The notes: generated from the letters alone by a model not told the origin. Shown: positions 1 through 8,784, numbered from the stretch's first letter. The stretch is 64,000 nt of DNA from Maridesulfovibrio sp. (GCF_963678865.1 NZ_OY787459.1:2074501-2138500), one strand, 5' to 3'. Made by a program: numbers and translations.

Positions 1-165
1 ATCAAAAGATTAACAGTTAAACCTGCGGTTGAACTTTTCGCTTTTACAACAAGCACAAAAGGTTAATGTCACTAAAAGACAAAAAAGTATTTTACTGTTC
101 AATAGTAATTTCAAAACCTAACTAATTCCGGTTGAAAACAGCGGGCTATAACTATAAAAGCAGGC

Positions 166-864
166 ATGCCGCATACAGATCAGAACAAAAAAGAAGTACT
201 CGAAGCCCTGCAGGCAGACATCAACTTGAGCCGGGCGGAGATTCCAGCTCTGGTGGAGCTGGCAGGCAAAACCAGGCGCATGCATTTCCGCAAAGGCGAG
301 TTCATTTTCAAGGCAGGAGATGAATCAAACAACTTCTGTCTGGTGGAAAGCGGAAAAGTTATCCTTTCCAAAGAATCTCCTTCCGGCAAATCATTTACCT
401 ACCTCGTCGCTACAAAGGGAATGACGCTGAACGGCATCACCTGTTTTAAATCGGGACCGAGACTTTTTACTGCCCGCGTAGTGGAAGAGTCATCCATCAT
501 CACGATCCCCTGCTGCGAATTCAGAACGTGGGTTGAAGACACCCCTGCAGTTGCCATTGGCATTCTGGGAACAATGGGAGAACTGCTGGACGGTGCGTAC
601 ACCCGCATTATTGACCTCATTGATGAAAGTGTGGAAACACGCATCCTCAATGTTCTGAACATGCTTTCCACCCGTATCGGCCCTGAACTTCCCCTGACCA
701 ACGGGGATCTGGCCGAAATGGTTGGAACTTCACGGGAAAGTGCAGCCAGAGTCATATCCAAATTGCAAGAAGCAGAAATTGTTTCCAAATCACGGGGCAG
801 CATCACCATCCTCAATAAGGAACAGCTGGAGCAGACAGCATCAAGTCCCTTTTTCATAATTTAA
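166..864 (+). CDS. Crp/Fnr-family transcriptional regulator
   Basis: A 232-residue cytoplasmic regulator. An N-terminal cyclic-nucleotide-binding-type beta-barrel spans about residues 38-115 and includes the run FRKGEFIFKAGD. A long dimerisation helix follows, then a C-terminal winged helix at about 177-206 (LTNGDLAEMVGTSRESAARV), the DNA-recognition part typical of Crp/Fnr proteins. There is no N-terminal cysteine cluster as in Fnr, so direct oxygen sensing by an iron-sulfur cluster is unlikely. The ATG at 166 is preceded only by a weak ribosome site. It stands alone, with the DUF190 gene about 100 bp downstream. Target genes and effector cannot be told from the sequence. Confidence 0.9.
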   Translation: MPHTDQNKKEVLEALQADINLSRAEIPALVELAGKTRRMHFRKGEFIFKAGDESNNFCLVESGKVILSKESPSGKSFTYLVATKGMTLNGITCFKSGPRLFTARVVEESSIITIPCCEFRTWVEDTPAVAIGILGTMGELLDGAYTRIIDLIDESVETRILNVLNMLSTRIGPELPLTNGDLAEMVGTSRESAARVISKLQEAEIVSKSRGSITILNKEQLEQTASSPFFII

Positions 865-962
865 ATTTTCACCCATCAGTGACCTGCATCATTGTTCAGA
901 TCATGCTTCCGTTATAAATCCTGTTTAAGTGATTTCACCAGACAACAAACAGGAATATATCT

Positions 963-1274
963 ATGCAGGGTTATTTAATTACTTTTTTCACTCAATTAAA
1001 CCGGGAACAGGACGGTATGCCGATTGCCGACTGGCTTATTGAAGAAGCCCGAAAGATCGGAGTACGCGGAGCCACCCTTTTCAACGGCAAGGAAGGATTC
1101 GGTCATGACGGACGCTTTCACTCGGGCAGCTATTTTGACTTTGAAGATCCACCACAGTTAGTGACCATGGCCCTTAGCGAAGATGAATGTGATAAACTTA
1201 TGTCCCGCCTGAAAGAAAGCGGGCAGCGTATTTTTTACACCAAATCAAAAGCCGACTTCGGATTTACAGCTTAA
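963..1274 (+). CDS. DUF190 family protein
   Basis: A 103-residue small protein of the DUF190 family, whose members have a PII-like ferredoxin fold. The family-like stretch IEEARKIGVRGATLFNGKEG and the C-terminal region with several charged residues are visible. No catalytic motif can be seen. It is followed after 64 bp by a DUF554 membrane protein on the same strand. The pair is likely one transcription unit, and by analogy with PII-type proteins the small partner could modulate a membrane protein, but this is inference. Confidence 0.8.
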   Translation: MQGYLITFFTQLNREQDGMPIADWLIEEARKIGVRGATLFNGKEGFGHDGRFHSGSYFDFEDPPQLVTMALSEDECDKLMSRLKESGQRIFYTKSKADFGFTA

Positions 1275-1338
1275 ATCCAAAGATAATTACCTTCCGCCAT
1301 CCGGCAGACCATTCTTACAAAATTAAAGGAATCCTATT

Positions 1339-2052
1339 ATGATAGGACCATATATCAATGGAGCAGCACTGCTTGCGGGCAGTGTTGCCGGGGCTTTGAT
1401 CGGCCCGAAACTGAATGCCAACATCCGAACCCGCATGCCTATGGTTTTCGGTTGCGCTTCCATGGGACTTGGCGTGGCAATGATCGTAAAAGTAAAACTG
1501 CTGGCCCCGGTGATGCTCGCCCTTGTTGTCGGTTCACTGCTTGGCGAAATCATCCAGTTGGAAACTCTGGTTCAGAAAAGCGCAGCAAAGGCAAGGGTTG
1601 TGATTGAAAAAATGACCCGCCCCAGCGGCGACATTAATCAGGAAGAATTTCTGGATAAATTCGTGGCCCTGCTGGTCCTGTTCTGCATGAGCGGGACTGG
1701 AATCTACGGATCCATGACAGAAGGAATGACCGGGGACCCGACCCTGCTCATTGTCAAATCCATCCTTGATCTGTTTACCGCGCCCATATTCGCATCCACC
1801 ATGGGATTTACCGTTGGCATACTGGTCTTTCCGCAATTCATGATTCAAGGTTTGCTGTTTCTGGGAGCATCCATGATTCTACCCCTGACCACCCCGGACA
1901 TGTTGGCGGACTTCTCATCCTGCGGCGGGCTGATCATGCTGGCTACAGGCTTCCGTATCTGCGGCATCAAACAGTTTCCGGTGGCGAATATGATCCCGGC
2001 ACTTATTCTGGTCATGCCGCTTTCGCATTTATGGACAATTTACCTGACCTAA
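1339..2052 (+). CDS. DUF554 integral membrane protein
   Basis: A 237-residue membrane protein with about seven hydrophobic segments, including a Gly/Ala-rich first helix (residues 1-22) and a last helix around 213-235. Length and features fit the DUF554 (YdfK-like) family, for which no transport substrate is established. Its ATG follows a good AAAGGAAT ribosome site. It probably shares a transcript with the DUF190 gene upstream. A strong bidirectional hairpin terminator begins four bases after the stop, separating it from the convergent patatin gene. Confidence 0.85.
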   Translation: MIGPYINGAALLAGSVAGALIGPKLNANIRTRMPMVFGCASMGLGVAMIVKVKLLAPVMLALVVGSLLGEIIQLETLVQKSAAKARVVIEKMTRPSGDINQEEFLDKFVALLVLFCMSGTGIYGSMTEGMTGDPTLLIVKSILDLFTAPIFASTMGFTVGILVFPQFMIQGLLFLGASMILPLTTPDMLADFSSCGGLIMLATGFRICGIKQFPVANMIPALILVMPLSHLWTIYLT

Positions 2053-2055
2053 AAT

Positions 2056-2087
2056 AATCCCCGCAACACTTAAGCATTGCGGGGATT
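2056..2087. terminator. Bidirectional intrinsic terminator
   Basis: Perfect 11-bp stem (AATCCCCGCAA, 2056-2066, with TTGCGGGGATT, 2077-2087) and a 10-base loop between two convergent genes. The same core CCCCGCAA stem is reused in the hairpin at 56483-56516. Confidence 0.85.
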
Positions 2088-2121
2088 CAAACAATTCAAC
2101 AGATCATCCGACTGATTCAGA

Positions 2122-3357
2122 TCATTTAAGGATAACTTCCGCCGGAACGGCATCCGGTCCTTTGCGGGCTGTAGTCGAAGGCGGGGCCGAATGCCACGGC
2201 TTCGGAGCCTTTGCCATGCTGTGCCCGAGCATAAAGAGCTTACTCATATAAACCGGGCTGAACAGCTCGTCCGACTTTTCGTTGTAGTCAGGTGGAATAA
2301 AGGTCAACTTAAAATCTACGCCATCCCGCTGAGAGGTATAGTACATGCGGAACAGGTCACCGATGCCCTGATTACGGATTAACCCGGCAAGCGATCGCGC
2401 CGCAATCCCCCCTATATACGGTTCCACCTGCACCCCTTCGGTAACGAGGGCGTCGTTGCGAATCACATAAAGAGTGATCTTCCTTTTCTCGCCGATCTTT
2501 TCCAACTCATCAGCCAGATGAACACTTGGAGGATAGGAAAAAACCTGATTACAGACTCCACCGTCCACATGCATTTCATCATAAATTTTATCCCCGGCCT
2601 TGACCTTGAAATAAACCGGAGGAAAAGCTACCGGGACCGAAGCTGACGCAAGGATTACATCACGAATGAGTTGATCCGCTTCCGGTGTGCCGTACTGAGC
2701 CAAAGCCCCGATATCCCAATATACCGGACGCATGGCATCAAGGTTGGTAGTCCCGATCAAGAGCCTGCGCCCTTTGCGGTGCTCTTGCGCTATCTTGGCT
2801 ATGAATTCGTGATTAACGAACTCTTTCAAGGCTTTTTTCAAAGGCTCCGTGCTGTACACGGAATCACCCGAAATTGCCGAAACATATGAACGCTGCTGCA
2901 CAAGATCGCTGGTTTCAAAGGTCGTATAAAACATTTCGACAAAAGGGTCATAATCCGACCCCATGAAAGCAAAGGGAGCGATCAACGCCCCTGTACTGAT
3001 CCCGGTAACCAGCCCGAAGGTGGGACGGTCACCGCGCTCGGTCCAGCCGCAAAGGAAGCCGGCACCGAAAGCACCGTCTGCTCCGCCACCGGAAAGGGAC
3101 AGAAAGCTTATCTCATCCGGCAGCATATTTTTTCGGCTCAGCTCGGCCCATTGTTTCATAACCTTATCCATATGCTTCGGGGTGGTATCCCCGAAAAAAC
3201 GAACTTCTTCATAACCGGGAAGACTGGCCTGAGCCTGCATTTCCACCGGAATAGGATTGCGCTTCAGTCCGCAACCTGCCAGCAGGGCCAGCATGGTGGA
3301 AAAAAGAATCAGCCGGAATGACCATTCGCTATACTTCCGCTGAAAGTCTCTACTCAT
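2122..3357 (-). CDS. Patatin-like phospholipase, lipoprotein
   Basis: A 411-residue patatin-family acyl hydrolase. The start chosen (ATG at 3357) follows GGAG, and the ORF could extend 13 codons upstream. The N-terminus has a hydrophobic signal ending in a lipobox-like LLAGC, so the mature protein is probably a lipoprotein anchored in the envelope. Family motifs are present in order: SGGGADGAFGAG (oxyanion hole), GISTG (nucleophile Ser in GXSXG) and DGG (catalytic Asp). Its likely role is hydrolysis of acyl esters in phospholipids. It is transcribed alone, convergent with the DUF554 gene, and has no visible link to the T6SS 25 kb away. Confidence 0.88.
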   Translation of the reverse strand: MSRDFQRKYSEWSFRLILFSTMLALLAGCGLKRNPIPVEMQAQASLPGYEEVRFFGDTTPKHMDKVMKQWAELSRKNMLPDEISFLSLSGGGADGAFGAGFLCGWTERGDRPTFGLVTGISTGALIAPFAFMGSDYDPFVEMFYTTFETSDLVQQRSYVSAISGDSVYSTEPLKKALKEFVNHEFIAKIAQEHRKGRRLLIGTTNLDAMRPVYWDIGALAQYGTPEADQLIRDVILASASVPVAFPPVYFKVKAGDKIYDEMHVDGGVCNQVFSYPPSVHLADELEKIGEKRKITLYVIRNDALVTEGVQVEPYIGGIAARSLAGLIRNQGIGDLFRMYYTSQRDGVDFKLTFIPPDYNEKSDELFSPVYMSKLFMLGHSMAKAPKPWHSAPPSTTARKGPDAVPAEVILK

Positions 3358-3523
3358 TAATGACTCCGTACAAAATATTAATCCGAACCAGATCATTTTA
3401 AGACATAAGTATGATCAAAACCCTGCAGTAAGTGTATACATACTCTTTTTACACATACTGCCGAAGCAGGATGAATATAGATATGAATTGAAAAACCTGC
3501 AAATGAGCAAAGGAGAAAAATAC

Positions 3524-4723
3524 ATGTTATACCGTAAGGTTCCTAAAACAGGGCAAGAACTGTCTATTCTGGGATTCGGCGCAATGCGTCTGCCCATGAT
3601 TGACGACAAAACCATTGATGAAAAACGCGCAATCGCACAGATTCGCAACTCCATTGACAACGGCGTAAACTATGTGGATACCGCATGGCCCTACCACGGC
3701 GGCCAGAGCGAAGTAATTGTGGGCAAAGCCCTCAAAGACGGTTATCGCGAAAAAGTGGCCATCGCCGACAAACTGCCCCAATTCATTGTCGAATCCCGCG
3801 AACAGATGGACGAAATCCTTAATGAGCAGCTTAGACGCCTTGATGTTGACTGCATCGATTACTACCTGATCCATGCGGTTGAAGGCAACTCATGGGATCG
3901 GTCTGTTGAACTGGGAGTAAAAGACTTTCTGGACAAGGCCCTTGAATCCGGCAAAATCCGTTACGCAGGTTTCTCATTCCACGGCGTTCCTGAAGATTTC
4001 AAATGCATTGTGGACGCTTACCCATGGACTTTTTGCCAGATCCAGTACAACTTTCTGGACACAGAAAATCAGGCCGGTACCGCTGGGCTGAAATATGCCG
4101 CATCTAAAGATATCGCAGTAATAATTATGGAACCCCTGCGCGGCGGGAACCTCAGTGCGCCCACGCCTCCGGACGGAGTTCAGGACATCTTCGATCAAGC
4201 CGAAACAAAACGTCCTCCTGTGGAATGGGCTCTGCGCTGGATCTGGAACCATCCTGAAGTAACCGTGGTTCTTTCCGGCATGAACAACGAAGAACATATA
4301 GAGCAGAACCTCGCTATAGCTGCCGAAGCCGCACCGAATTCCCTGACCGAAGGGGAAATCGCTATTGTGGACAAAGTAGCTGCAAGGTACAAGGAACTCA
4401 TGCAGGTTCCCTGCACCGGATGTGCATACTGTATGCCCTGTCCCGCCGGGGTCAGGATTCCTGGATGTTTTGAGATGTTCAACAGCGCACATATGTTCAC
4501 GGATAAGGCCGAACGTAACAAATTCCAGTATGCAGTCCTTTTCAGTCAGGAAATGGCCGGTGAGTCAGCATACGCTTCACAGTGCGTTGAATGCGGACAG
4601 TGCGAAGAACACTGTCCCCAGCATATCGCCATTCCCGAACAGCTCAAACGTGTTGTTGATTACTTTGAGCAGGGAGATATGAAGGCAATGGTAAACATGG
4701 TCGCTAATAAACAAAAAGACTAA
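3524..4723 (+). CDS. Aldo/keto reductase with C-terminal 4Fe-4S ferredoxin domain
   Basis: A 399-residue oxidoreductase. The start at 3524 follows AAAGGAGAAAAATAC; an in-frame ATG 36 bp upstream lacks a ribosome site. The N-terminal two-thirds is an aldo/keto reductase barrel with LGFGAMRLP, the catalytic-type VDTAWPYHGG (Asp and Tyr), and a later IRYAGFSFHG. The C-terminus carries CTGCAYCMPCPAGV and CVECGQCEEHCPQHI, cysteine groups of ferredoxin type. This fusion is common in anaerobes and suggests reduction of a carbonyl substrate using NADPH and/or low-potential electrons. The substrate is unknown. A hairpin separates it from larC. Confidence 0.88.
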   Translation: MLYRKVPKTGQELSILGFGAMRLPMIDDKTIDEKRAIAQIRNSIDNGVNYVDTAWPYHGGQSEVIVGKALKDGYREKVAIADKLPQFIVESREQMDEILNEQLRRLDVDCIDYYLIHAVEGNSWDRSVELGVKDFLDKALESGKIRYAGFSFHGVPEDFKCIVDAYPWTFCQIQYNFLDTENQAGTAGLKYAASKDIAVIIMEPLRGGNLSAPTPPDGVQDIFDQAETKRPPVEWALRWIWNHPEVTVVLSGMNNEEHIEQNLAIAAEAAPNSLTEGEIAIVDKVAARYKELMQVPCTGCAYCMPCPAGVRIPGCFEMFNSAHMFTDKAERNKFQYAVLFSQEMAGESAYASQCVECGQCEEHCPQHIAIPEQLKRVVDYFEQGDMKAMVNMVANKQKD

Positions 4724-4730
4724 TCAAGAC

Positions 4731-4764
4731 CGGTACGGGTGCCGGTCAAGCGGCACCCGTACCG
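4731..4764 (+). terminator. Hairpin between the aldo/keto reductase gene and larC
   Basis: Perfect 14-bp GC-rich stem (4731-4744 with 4751-4764) around the loop GTCAAG. No T-run follows, so it may attenuate or stabilise rather than fully terminate transcription. Confidence 0.6.
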
Positions 4765-4797
4765 AACGTACACAACACTATTCTTACCGATAATAAA

Positions 4798-6018
4798 ATG
4801 AATATACTTTACTACGATTGTTTTTCAGGCATCAGCGGAGATATGAATCTCGCCGCCATGATAGATCTAGGCGTGGACCCGGAATTCCTCCAGGCCGAAC
4901 TTTCCAAACTCCGTCTCGACGATGAATTTTCTCTCAAAATTTCGCAGGATTCCCGCAAAGGAATTTTCGGAACCCGCGTGGATGTAGAACTGTCCCACCA
5001 TCACCATCATGACCATGATCATCACGGACATACCCACGGACATCACCACCATGAACACCGCAATCTGAGAGACATCGAAAAGATCATAAACAACTCTAAC
5101 TTGAGTGATCAGGTCAAATCAACCAGCCTCGCAATATTCAAACGCGTTGCTGAAGCCGAAGCCAAAATCCACGGCAGAACCGTGTATGAAGTCCACTTCC
5201 ATGAAGTAGGCGCCACCGACTCCATTGTGGATATTGTCGGTGCGGCTATCTGTTTTCACCAACTGGAAATCGATCAGGTCTGGTGTTCCTCCATTGAACT
5301 GGGCGGCGGATTCATCAACTGCGCTCACGGCATGATGCCCGTACCCGCTCCGGCAACATCCGAAATTCTCGCCGGGCTGCCTTCTACACAAGGCGCGGTG
5401 CAAAAAGAAACCACAACTCCCACCGGAGCGGCCATCCTTGCCGAACTGGTTGATAATTTTTCTGATTCCCCGCACATGGTTGTACAGAAAACATCCTATG
5501 GCATCGGCCACCGGGACAACGAAATTCCCAACGTACTCCGTGTCCAGCTTGCGGAGATCAGTCAGCAGGCTGACGCCCTGCCTACGGTCCCGGCCCGGCT
5601 ACTACAATGCAATATCGATGATATGACCGGGGAGATGCTCGGTGCGGCACTGGAGCAACTTATGGAAGACGGAGCCATGGATGTACATTTCACAGCCATC
5701 GTCATGAAGAAAAACCGCCCGGCCACCACCCTCTCCCTGCTCTGCTCAGCCGAAGATGAAGATAAATTCAAAAGACTTATTTTCAAACATACGACAACCC
5801 TAGGCATCAAAAGCACTGACCTTGAAAAAACCGTGCTCGACATATCATTCGACAAGCTTGAAACACCGCTCGGGACAGTGACCATGAAAAATGCCATCCT
5901 TGATGGAAAAGTGATCCGCTCCAAACCCGAGCTGGAAGACTGCCGCGCCTTAGCAAAGAAACACGGTATTTCTTTAAATGAAGTGTACCTTCAGGTCGGG
6001 AAAGCAAGAGAGATTTGA
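4798..6018 (+). CDS. larC: LarC nickel-insertion protein (pincer cofactor synthesis)
   Basis: A 406-residue LarC (DUF111) protein, the CTP-dependent enzyme that inserts nickel into the pyridinium dithiocarboxylate nucleotide to make the nickel-pincer cofactor. It begins MNILYYDCFSGISGDM, a family signature. Residues 67-87 are a strikingly His/Asp-rich stretch, a probable nickel-binding or storage tract between the N- and C-terminal domains. In Lactiplantibacillus plantarum LarC is made by ribosomal frameshifting from two ORFs; here the frame is continuous. It stands with larE and larB downstream on the same strand. Confidence 0.92.
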   Translation: MNILYYDCFSGISGDMNLAAMIDLGVDPEFLQAELSKLRLDDEFSLKISQDSRKGIFGTRVDVELSHHHHHDHDHHGHTHGHHHHEHRNLRDIEKIINNSNLSDQVKSTSLAIFKRVAEAEAKIHGRTVYEVHFHEVGATDSIVDIVGAAICFHQLEIDQVWCSSIELGGGFINCAHGMMPVPAPATSEILAGLPSTQGAVQKETTTPTGAAILAELVDNFSDSPHMVVQKTSYGIGHRDNEIPNVLRVQLAEISQQADALPTVPARLLQCNIDDMTGEMLGAALEQLMEDGAMDVHFTAIVMKKNRPATTLSLLCSAEDEDKFKRLIFKHTTTLGIKSTDLEKTVLDISFDKLETPLGTVTMKNAILDGKVIRSKPELEDCRALAKKHGISLNEVYLQVGKAREI

Positions 6019-6032
6019 GTTTTTTATGGTGA

Positions 6033-6110
6033 TGCCTCCGGCAGACCTCCGGGGGCCGGAGAACCCTTTTGCATAAGGGTTCTCTGAACTCTCCTAAAAC
6101 ATTTTAGTTG
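6033..6110. repeat. Intergenic hairpin repeat, family A (copy 1)
   Basis: Between larC and larE. It contains the modules seen elsewhere in the window: a GC-rich CCTCCGG...CCGGGGGCC block, a stem AGAACCCTT/AAGGGTTCT (6060-6068 with 6075-6083), and a tail CTCTCCTAAAACATTTTAG. Probably also acts as a terminator or attenuator. Confidence 0.7.
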
Positions 6111-6127
6111 TTTGATCGGTTACTTTG

Positions 6128-6925
6128 ATGGACATACCTGCCTCTAAATATGGTAAACTGCTCGAGATTCTCGCTGAAACTGATGGAGCGGTGATAGCTT
6201 TTTCTGGCGGAGTGGACAGTACCCTGCTTCTCCATGCCGCAAAAGAAGCTCTTGGAGAGAAAACAATAGCAGCTTCCATTGCCACCCCTTACGTTCCACA
6301 ATGGGAACAGAGAGAAGCAAAAGAATTTACCCGAAAAATGAGCGTGAAACATGTTGTTGTCGAAATGGACTTTCCTGCAGAACTCCGCATGAATCCCCCG
6401 GACCACTGCTACACATGTAAGAAAATCCTTTTCGGCAAACTGCTGGAAGAGGCGCAGAGACAAGGGCTTGAACACGTATTCGAAGGCACCAACATTGACG
6501 ATCTCAGCGACTACCGCCCCGGCATCAAAGCATTGCGAGAACTTGGAATCCGCAGTCCTTTTGTGGAAGCGGAACTTACCAAACAGGAGATTCGTGATCT
6601 TTCCCAAAGATTCGACCTGCCAACATGGAATAAGCCTTCTTTCGCCTGTCTGCTCTCGCGCATGCCGGTAGGTATTGAAGTTACAAATGAAGCATTGCAG
6701 CAGGTGGAAAAAGCTGAATTTTTCATCATGGGTATCGGCTTCCCGGCTGTACGGGTTCGCCATCATGGCGATATAGCCCGCATCGAAGTACCGGCGGACA
6801 GGCTTCAGGAATTCATAGAAGCCAATAAGGTTCACGGAATCAATAACAAGCTTAAAGAATTCGGATATCGCCATGTATCGCTTGATCTAGGTGGATACAA
6901 AATGGGTAGCCTGAATAAGAAATAG
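6128..6925 (+). CDS. larE: LarE sacrificial sulfur transferase
   Basis: A 265-residue PP-loop enzyme with the ATP-pyrophosphatase loop SGGVDST at residues 26-32. LarE adenylates the carboxyl groups of the pincer precursor and donates sulfur to form the dithiocarboxylate. Three cysteines are conspicuous: C94 and C97 in CYTC, and C174 in PSFACLLSR. L. plantarum LarE sacrifices a single Cys in the last motif, whereas LarE with three cysteines (for example Thermotoga maritima) carries a [4Fe-4S] cluster for catalytic sulfur transfer, so this copy likely belongs to the cluster type. ATG at 6128; a TTG lies one codon upstream. Confidence 0.9.
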   Translation: MDIPASKYGKLLEILAETDGAVIAFSGGVDSTLLLHAAKEALGEKTIAASIATPYVPQWEQREAKEFTRKMSVKHVVVEMDFPAELRMNPPDHCYTCKKILFGKLLEEAQRQGLEHVFEGTNIDDLSDYRPGIKALRELGIRSPFVEAELTKQEIRDLSQRFDLPTWNKPSFACLLSRMPVGIEVTNEALQQVEKAEFFIMGIGFPAVRVRHHGDIARIEVPADRLQEFIEANKVHGINNKLKEFGYRHVSLDLGGYKMGSLNKK

Positions 6926-6971
6926 AATTTTTCCCCGGCTAAGGATTTCAAAGGAGATTATCCCCTTTGGC

Positions 6972-7015
6972 CTCCGGAAGCGAAATCTTTCAACATAAAT
7001 GAGAAGCGCATCATA
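6972..7015. repeat. Intergenic repeat, family B (copy 1)
   Basis: CCGGAAGCGAAATCTTTCAA followed by GAGAAGCGCATCA, just before larB. Related copies lie near 10905, 15264 and 19635. Confidence 0.55.
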
Positions 7016-7018
7016 ACT

Positions 7019-7771
7019 ATGACCAATGATAATCTTAAAAATATATTGAAAGCCGTAAAAGACGGAAGTCTCAACGTGGATCAGGGCTTGGATAAGTTGC
7101 GCGACCTGCCTTATCAGGACATCGGCCATACCAAGATCGACCACCACCGCTCTTTACGCAACGGTTTCCCGGAAGTGATTTACGGCGCGGGTAAAACGCC
7201 CCAGCAGGTCGGTGATATTTTTGAACACATGTGCGAGCGAAACAATGTGCTGGCAACCCGCGTTTCCCCGGAAACAGCCGAACACGTCATAACCCGCTTT
7301 CCATATGTGGATTATAATGCTGTAGCCAATACCCTGACCTGCAAAAGCAAAAAAATCTCCTACAATAGCGGCATGGTGGGTATCATCACCGCTGGTACTT
7401 CCGATCTGGATGTTGCCGAAGAAGCGCGGGTGACCTGCGATATGTTAGGCAGCAATGCTGAAATAATCTCGGACATAGGAGTAGCAGGAATCCACCGTCT
7501 ATTCGACCGTATTGATGCTATCCGTAAATACTCGGTACTTATTGTGGTTGCAGGCATGGAAGGAGCTCTTTCCAGTGTGATCGGCGGACTGGTGGACCAG
7601 CCCATCATTGCCGTGCCGACCTCGGTAGGCTACGGAGCCAATTTCTCCGGCCTTTCCGCCCTGCTGGGCATGCTTACCTCCTGCGCCAGCGGGGTGACCG
7701 TGGTGAATATTGATAACGGATTCGGAGCGGCATGTGCTGCCTGTAAGATTAACAGGGCTATTGATCGGTAG
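7019..7771 (+). CDS. larB: LarB, pincer cofactor biosynthesis carboxylase/hydrolase
   Basis: A 250-residue LarB protein, which carboxylates nicotinic acid adenine dinucleotide at pyridine C5 and hydrolyses it to the pyridinium biscarboxylate mononucleotide, the first step of nickel-pincer synthesis. Visible family features are the AIR-carboxylase-like core with ITAGTSDLDVAEEA, EIISDIGVAGIHR, VVAGMEGALSSVIGGL and the C-terminal NGFGAACAACKINR with the cysteines implicated in catalysis. It completes a larC-larE-larB set, but no larA racemase is in the window, so the client enzyme must lie elsewhere. Confidence 0.92.
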   Translation: MTNDNLKNILKAVKDGSLNVDQGLDKLRDLPYQDIGHTKIDHHRSLRNGFPEVIYGAGKTPQQVGDIFEHMCERNNVLATRVSPETAEHVITRFPYVDYNAVANTLTCKSKKISYNSGMVGIITAGTSDLDVAEEARVTCDMLGSNAEIISDIGVAGIHRLFDRIDAIRKYSVLIVVAGMEGALSSVIGGLVDQPIIAVPTSVGYGANFSGLSALLGMLTSCASGVTVVNIDNGFGAACAACKINRAIDR

Positions 7772-7823
7772 AAAAAGTCTTCGGCGACCCTGCCGGGGGG
7801 CTTTACCGCTGTTATTTTGGAAT

Positions 7824-8246
7824 CTAGGATATAATTTCCAAAAGTTGCTCAATCCCTTCACCGGTCACGCAACTGGTGTGGATAATACCCTTTGCCCCGG
7901 CCTGCCTGAGGAAACGTTCAGCCAGAACAGGATCTGCGCTTGGTGCGTCTATTTTCGAGACAAGGCCAATGACTCTGCGGTTGAACATGGAAGTAAAAAG
8001 AGGCGGAATAAGGCTGGCCCGTCGGGTAGCATCCTGAACAATTGCCAGCACTTGGCAATCTGCGGAAGAGGTAATCAGGGCGTGATAGAACCAGCTGTTT
8101 TCGAGAAATTCGCCGGGAGTATTGATGAAGGGTCCGAAATGCTCCACGGCCATAGCCCGGCGCGGGGAGTAGAATTCCCCGGAAAGGACCTTAATAAGTG
8201 AACTTTTGCCGGAACGGGTCTCGCCCACGAACATTGTTTTTTTCAT
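7824..8246 (-). CDS. eutP: EutP/PduV-like small GTPase fold protein of the BMC locus
   Basis: A 140-residue P-loop protein, last gene of the microcompartment operon. The Walker A loop GETRSGKSS starts at residue 8, and SKIDAPSA resembles a G4 (NKxD-like) motif. EutP/PduV proteins associate with microcompartments. Salmonella EutP (like EutQ) has been reported to act as an acetate kinase, which would here regenerate ATP from acetyl phosphate made by the PduL enzyme; no other acetate kinase is in the locus. The ribosome site is weak and lies next to a family A repeat. Confidence 0.85.
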   Translation of the reverse strand: MKKTMFVGETRSGKSSLIKVLSGEFYSPRRAMAVEHFGPFINTPGEFLENSWFYHALITSSADCQVLAIVQDATRRASLIPPLFTSMFNRRVIGLVSKIDAPSADPVLAERFLRQAGAKGIIHTSCVTGEGIEQLLEIIS

Positions 8247-8249
8247 AAG

Positions 8250-8335
8250 AGGCCTTCGGCTACCCTGCCGGGGGCCTTAAACCCTTTTCCAAAAGGGTTT
8301 AAGAATCCCAAAACGTTTTAGTAGGCTTTGCCGTT
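8250..8335. repeat. Intergenic hairpin repeat, family A (copy 2)
   Basis: Between eutP and eutS. It has GGCCTTCGGCTACCCTGCCG, a 12-bp stem TTAAACCCTTTT/AAAAGGGTTTAA (8277-8288 with 8291-8302), then GAATCCCAAAACGTTTTAGT and GGCTTTGCC. Confidence 0.75.
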
Positions 8336-8361
8336 TCATATGGCAGAGCTGCTTCATAATT

Positions 8362-8715
8362 TTAGGATCTGGTAAGTTCGACAGAGGAATAATGCAGGAT
8401 ACCCTCGAAGTAATCAAGTACAGCCCGAAGCGCGGCTTCAACACTGGCAACATCCCCCAGAAGAAGTAATGAACCACCGAAACGGTCCAGAAATCCGATC
8501 TCAACGGCTGCTGCTTTAGTCGCTACATCAGAGGCGATGATCACACCCTCACTGGGGGTGATGGTCATGATGCCGATAGCCCCGGCGGAATTATCATCCA
8601 GCCCCAACTTGAGGTAAATATCCCGGTGCGGGCTGGCAATAAGATGGGCAAGGGTAACCTGCTTACCGGGAACGTATTCCTGAATAATGCGCTGCTTGTT
8701 GTCATTGTCCATCAT
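8362..8715 (-). CDS. eutS: EutS/PduU-type circularly permuted BMC-H shell protein
   Basis: A 117-residue BMC-domain shell hexamer subunit of the EutS/PduU type. The N-terminal [15 protein letters not shown] and the central [18 protein letters not shown] show the permuted BMC order, as does the later [15 protein letters not shown]. Such proteins form part of the microcompartment facet, and in PduU the pore is capped by a small beta-barrel. The ATG at 8715 follows AGGAG. It lies between family A repeats, next to eutP and a PduT-like shell gene. Confidence 0.9.
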   Translation of the reverse strand: MMDNDNKQRIIQEYVPGKQVTLAHLIASPHRDIYLKLGLDDNSAGAIGIMTITPSEGVIIASDVATKAAAVEIGFLDRFGGSLLLLGDVASVEAALRAVLDYFEGILHYSSVELTRS

Positions 8716-8784
8716 TATGAAAACTCCTCTTTTTTAAATTCCGCAAACCTTTTCATACATAGGGGCGAAGTCCGAATAAAAAAG

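Noticed and set aside
4984-5060. CAT/CAC-rich low-complexity stretch that could be a sequencing or assembly artefact
   Set aside because: It is in frame within larC and encodes a His-rich tract known in other LarC proteins.
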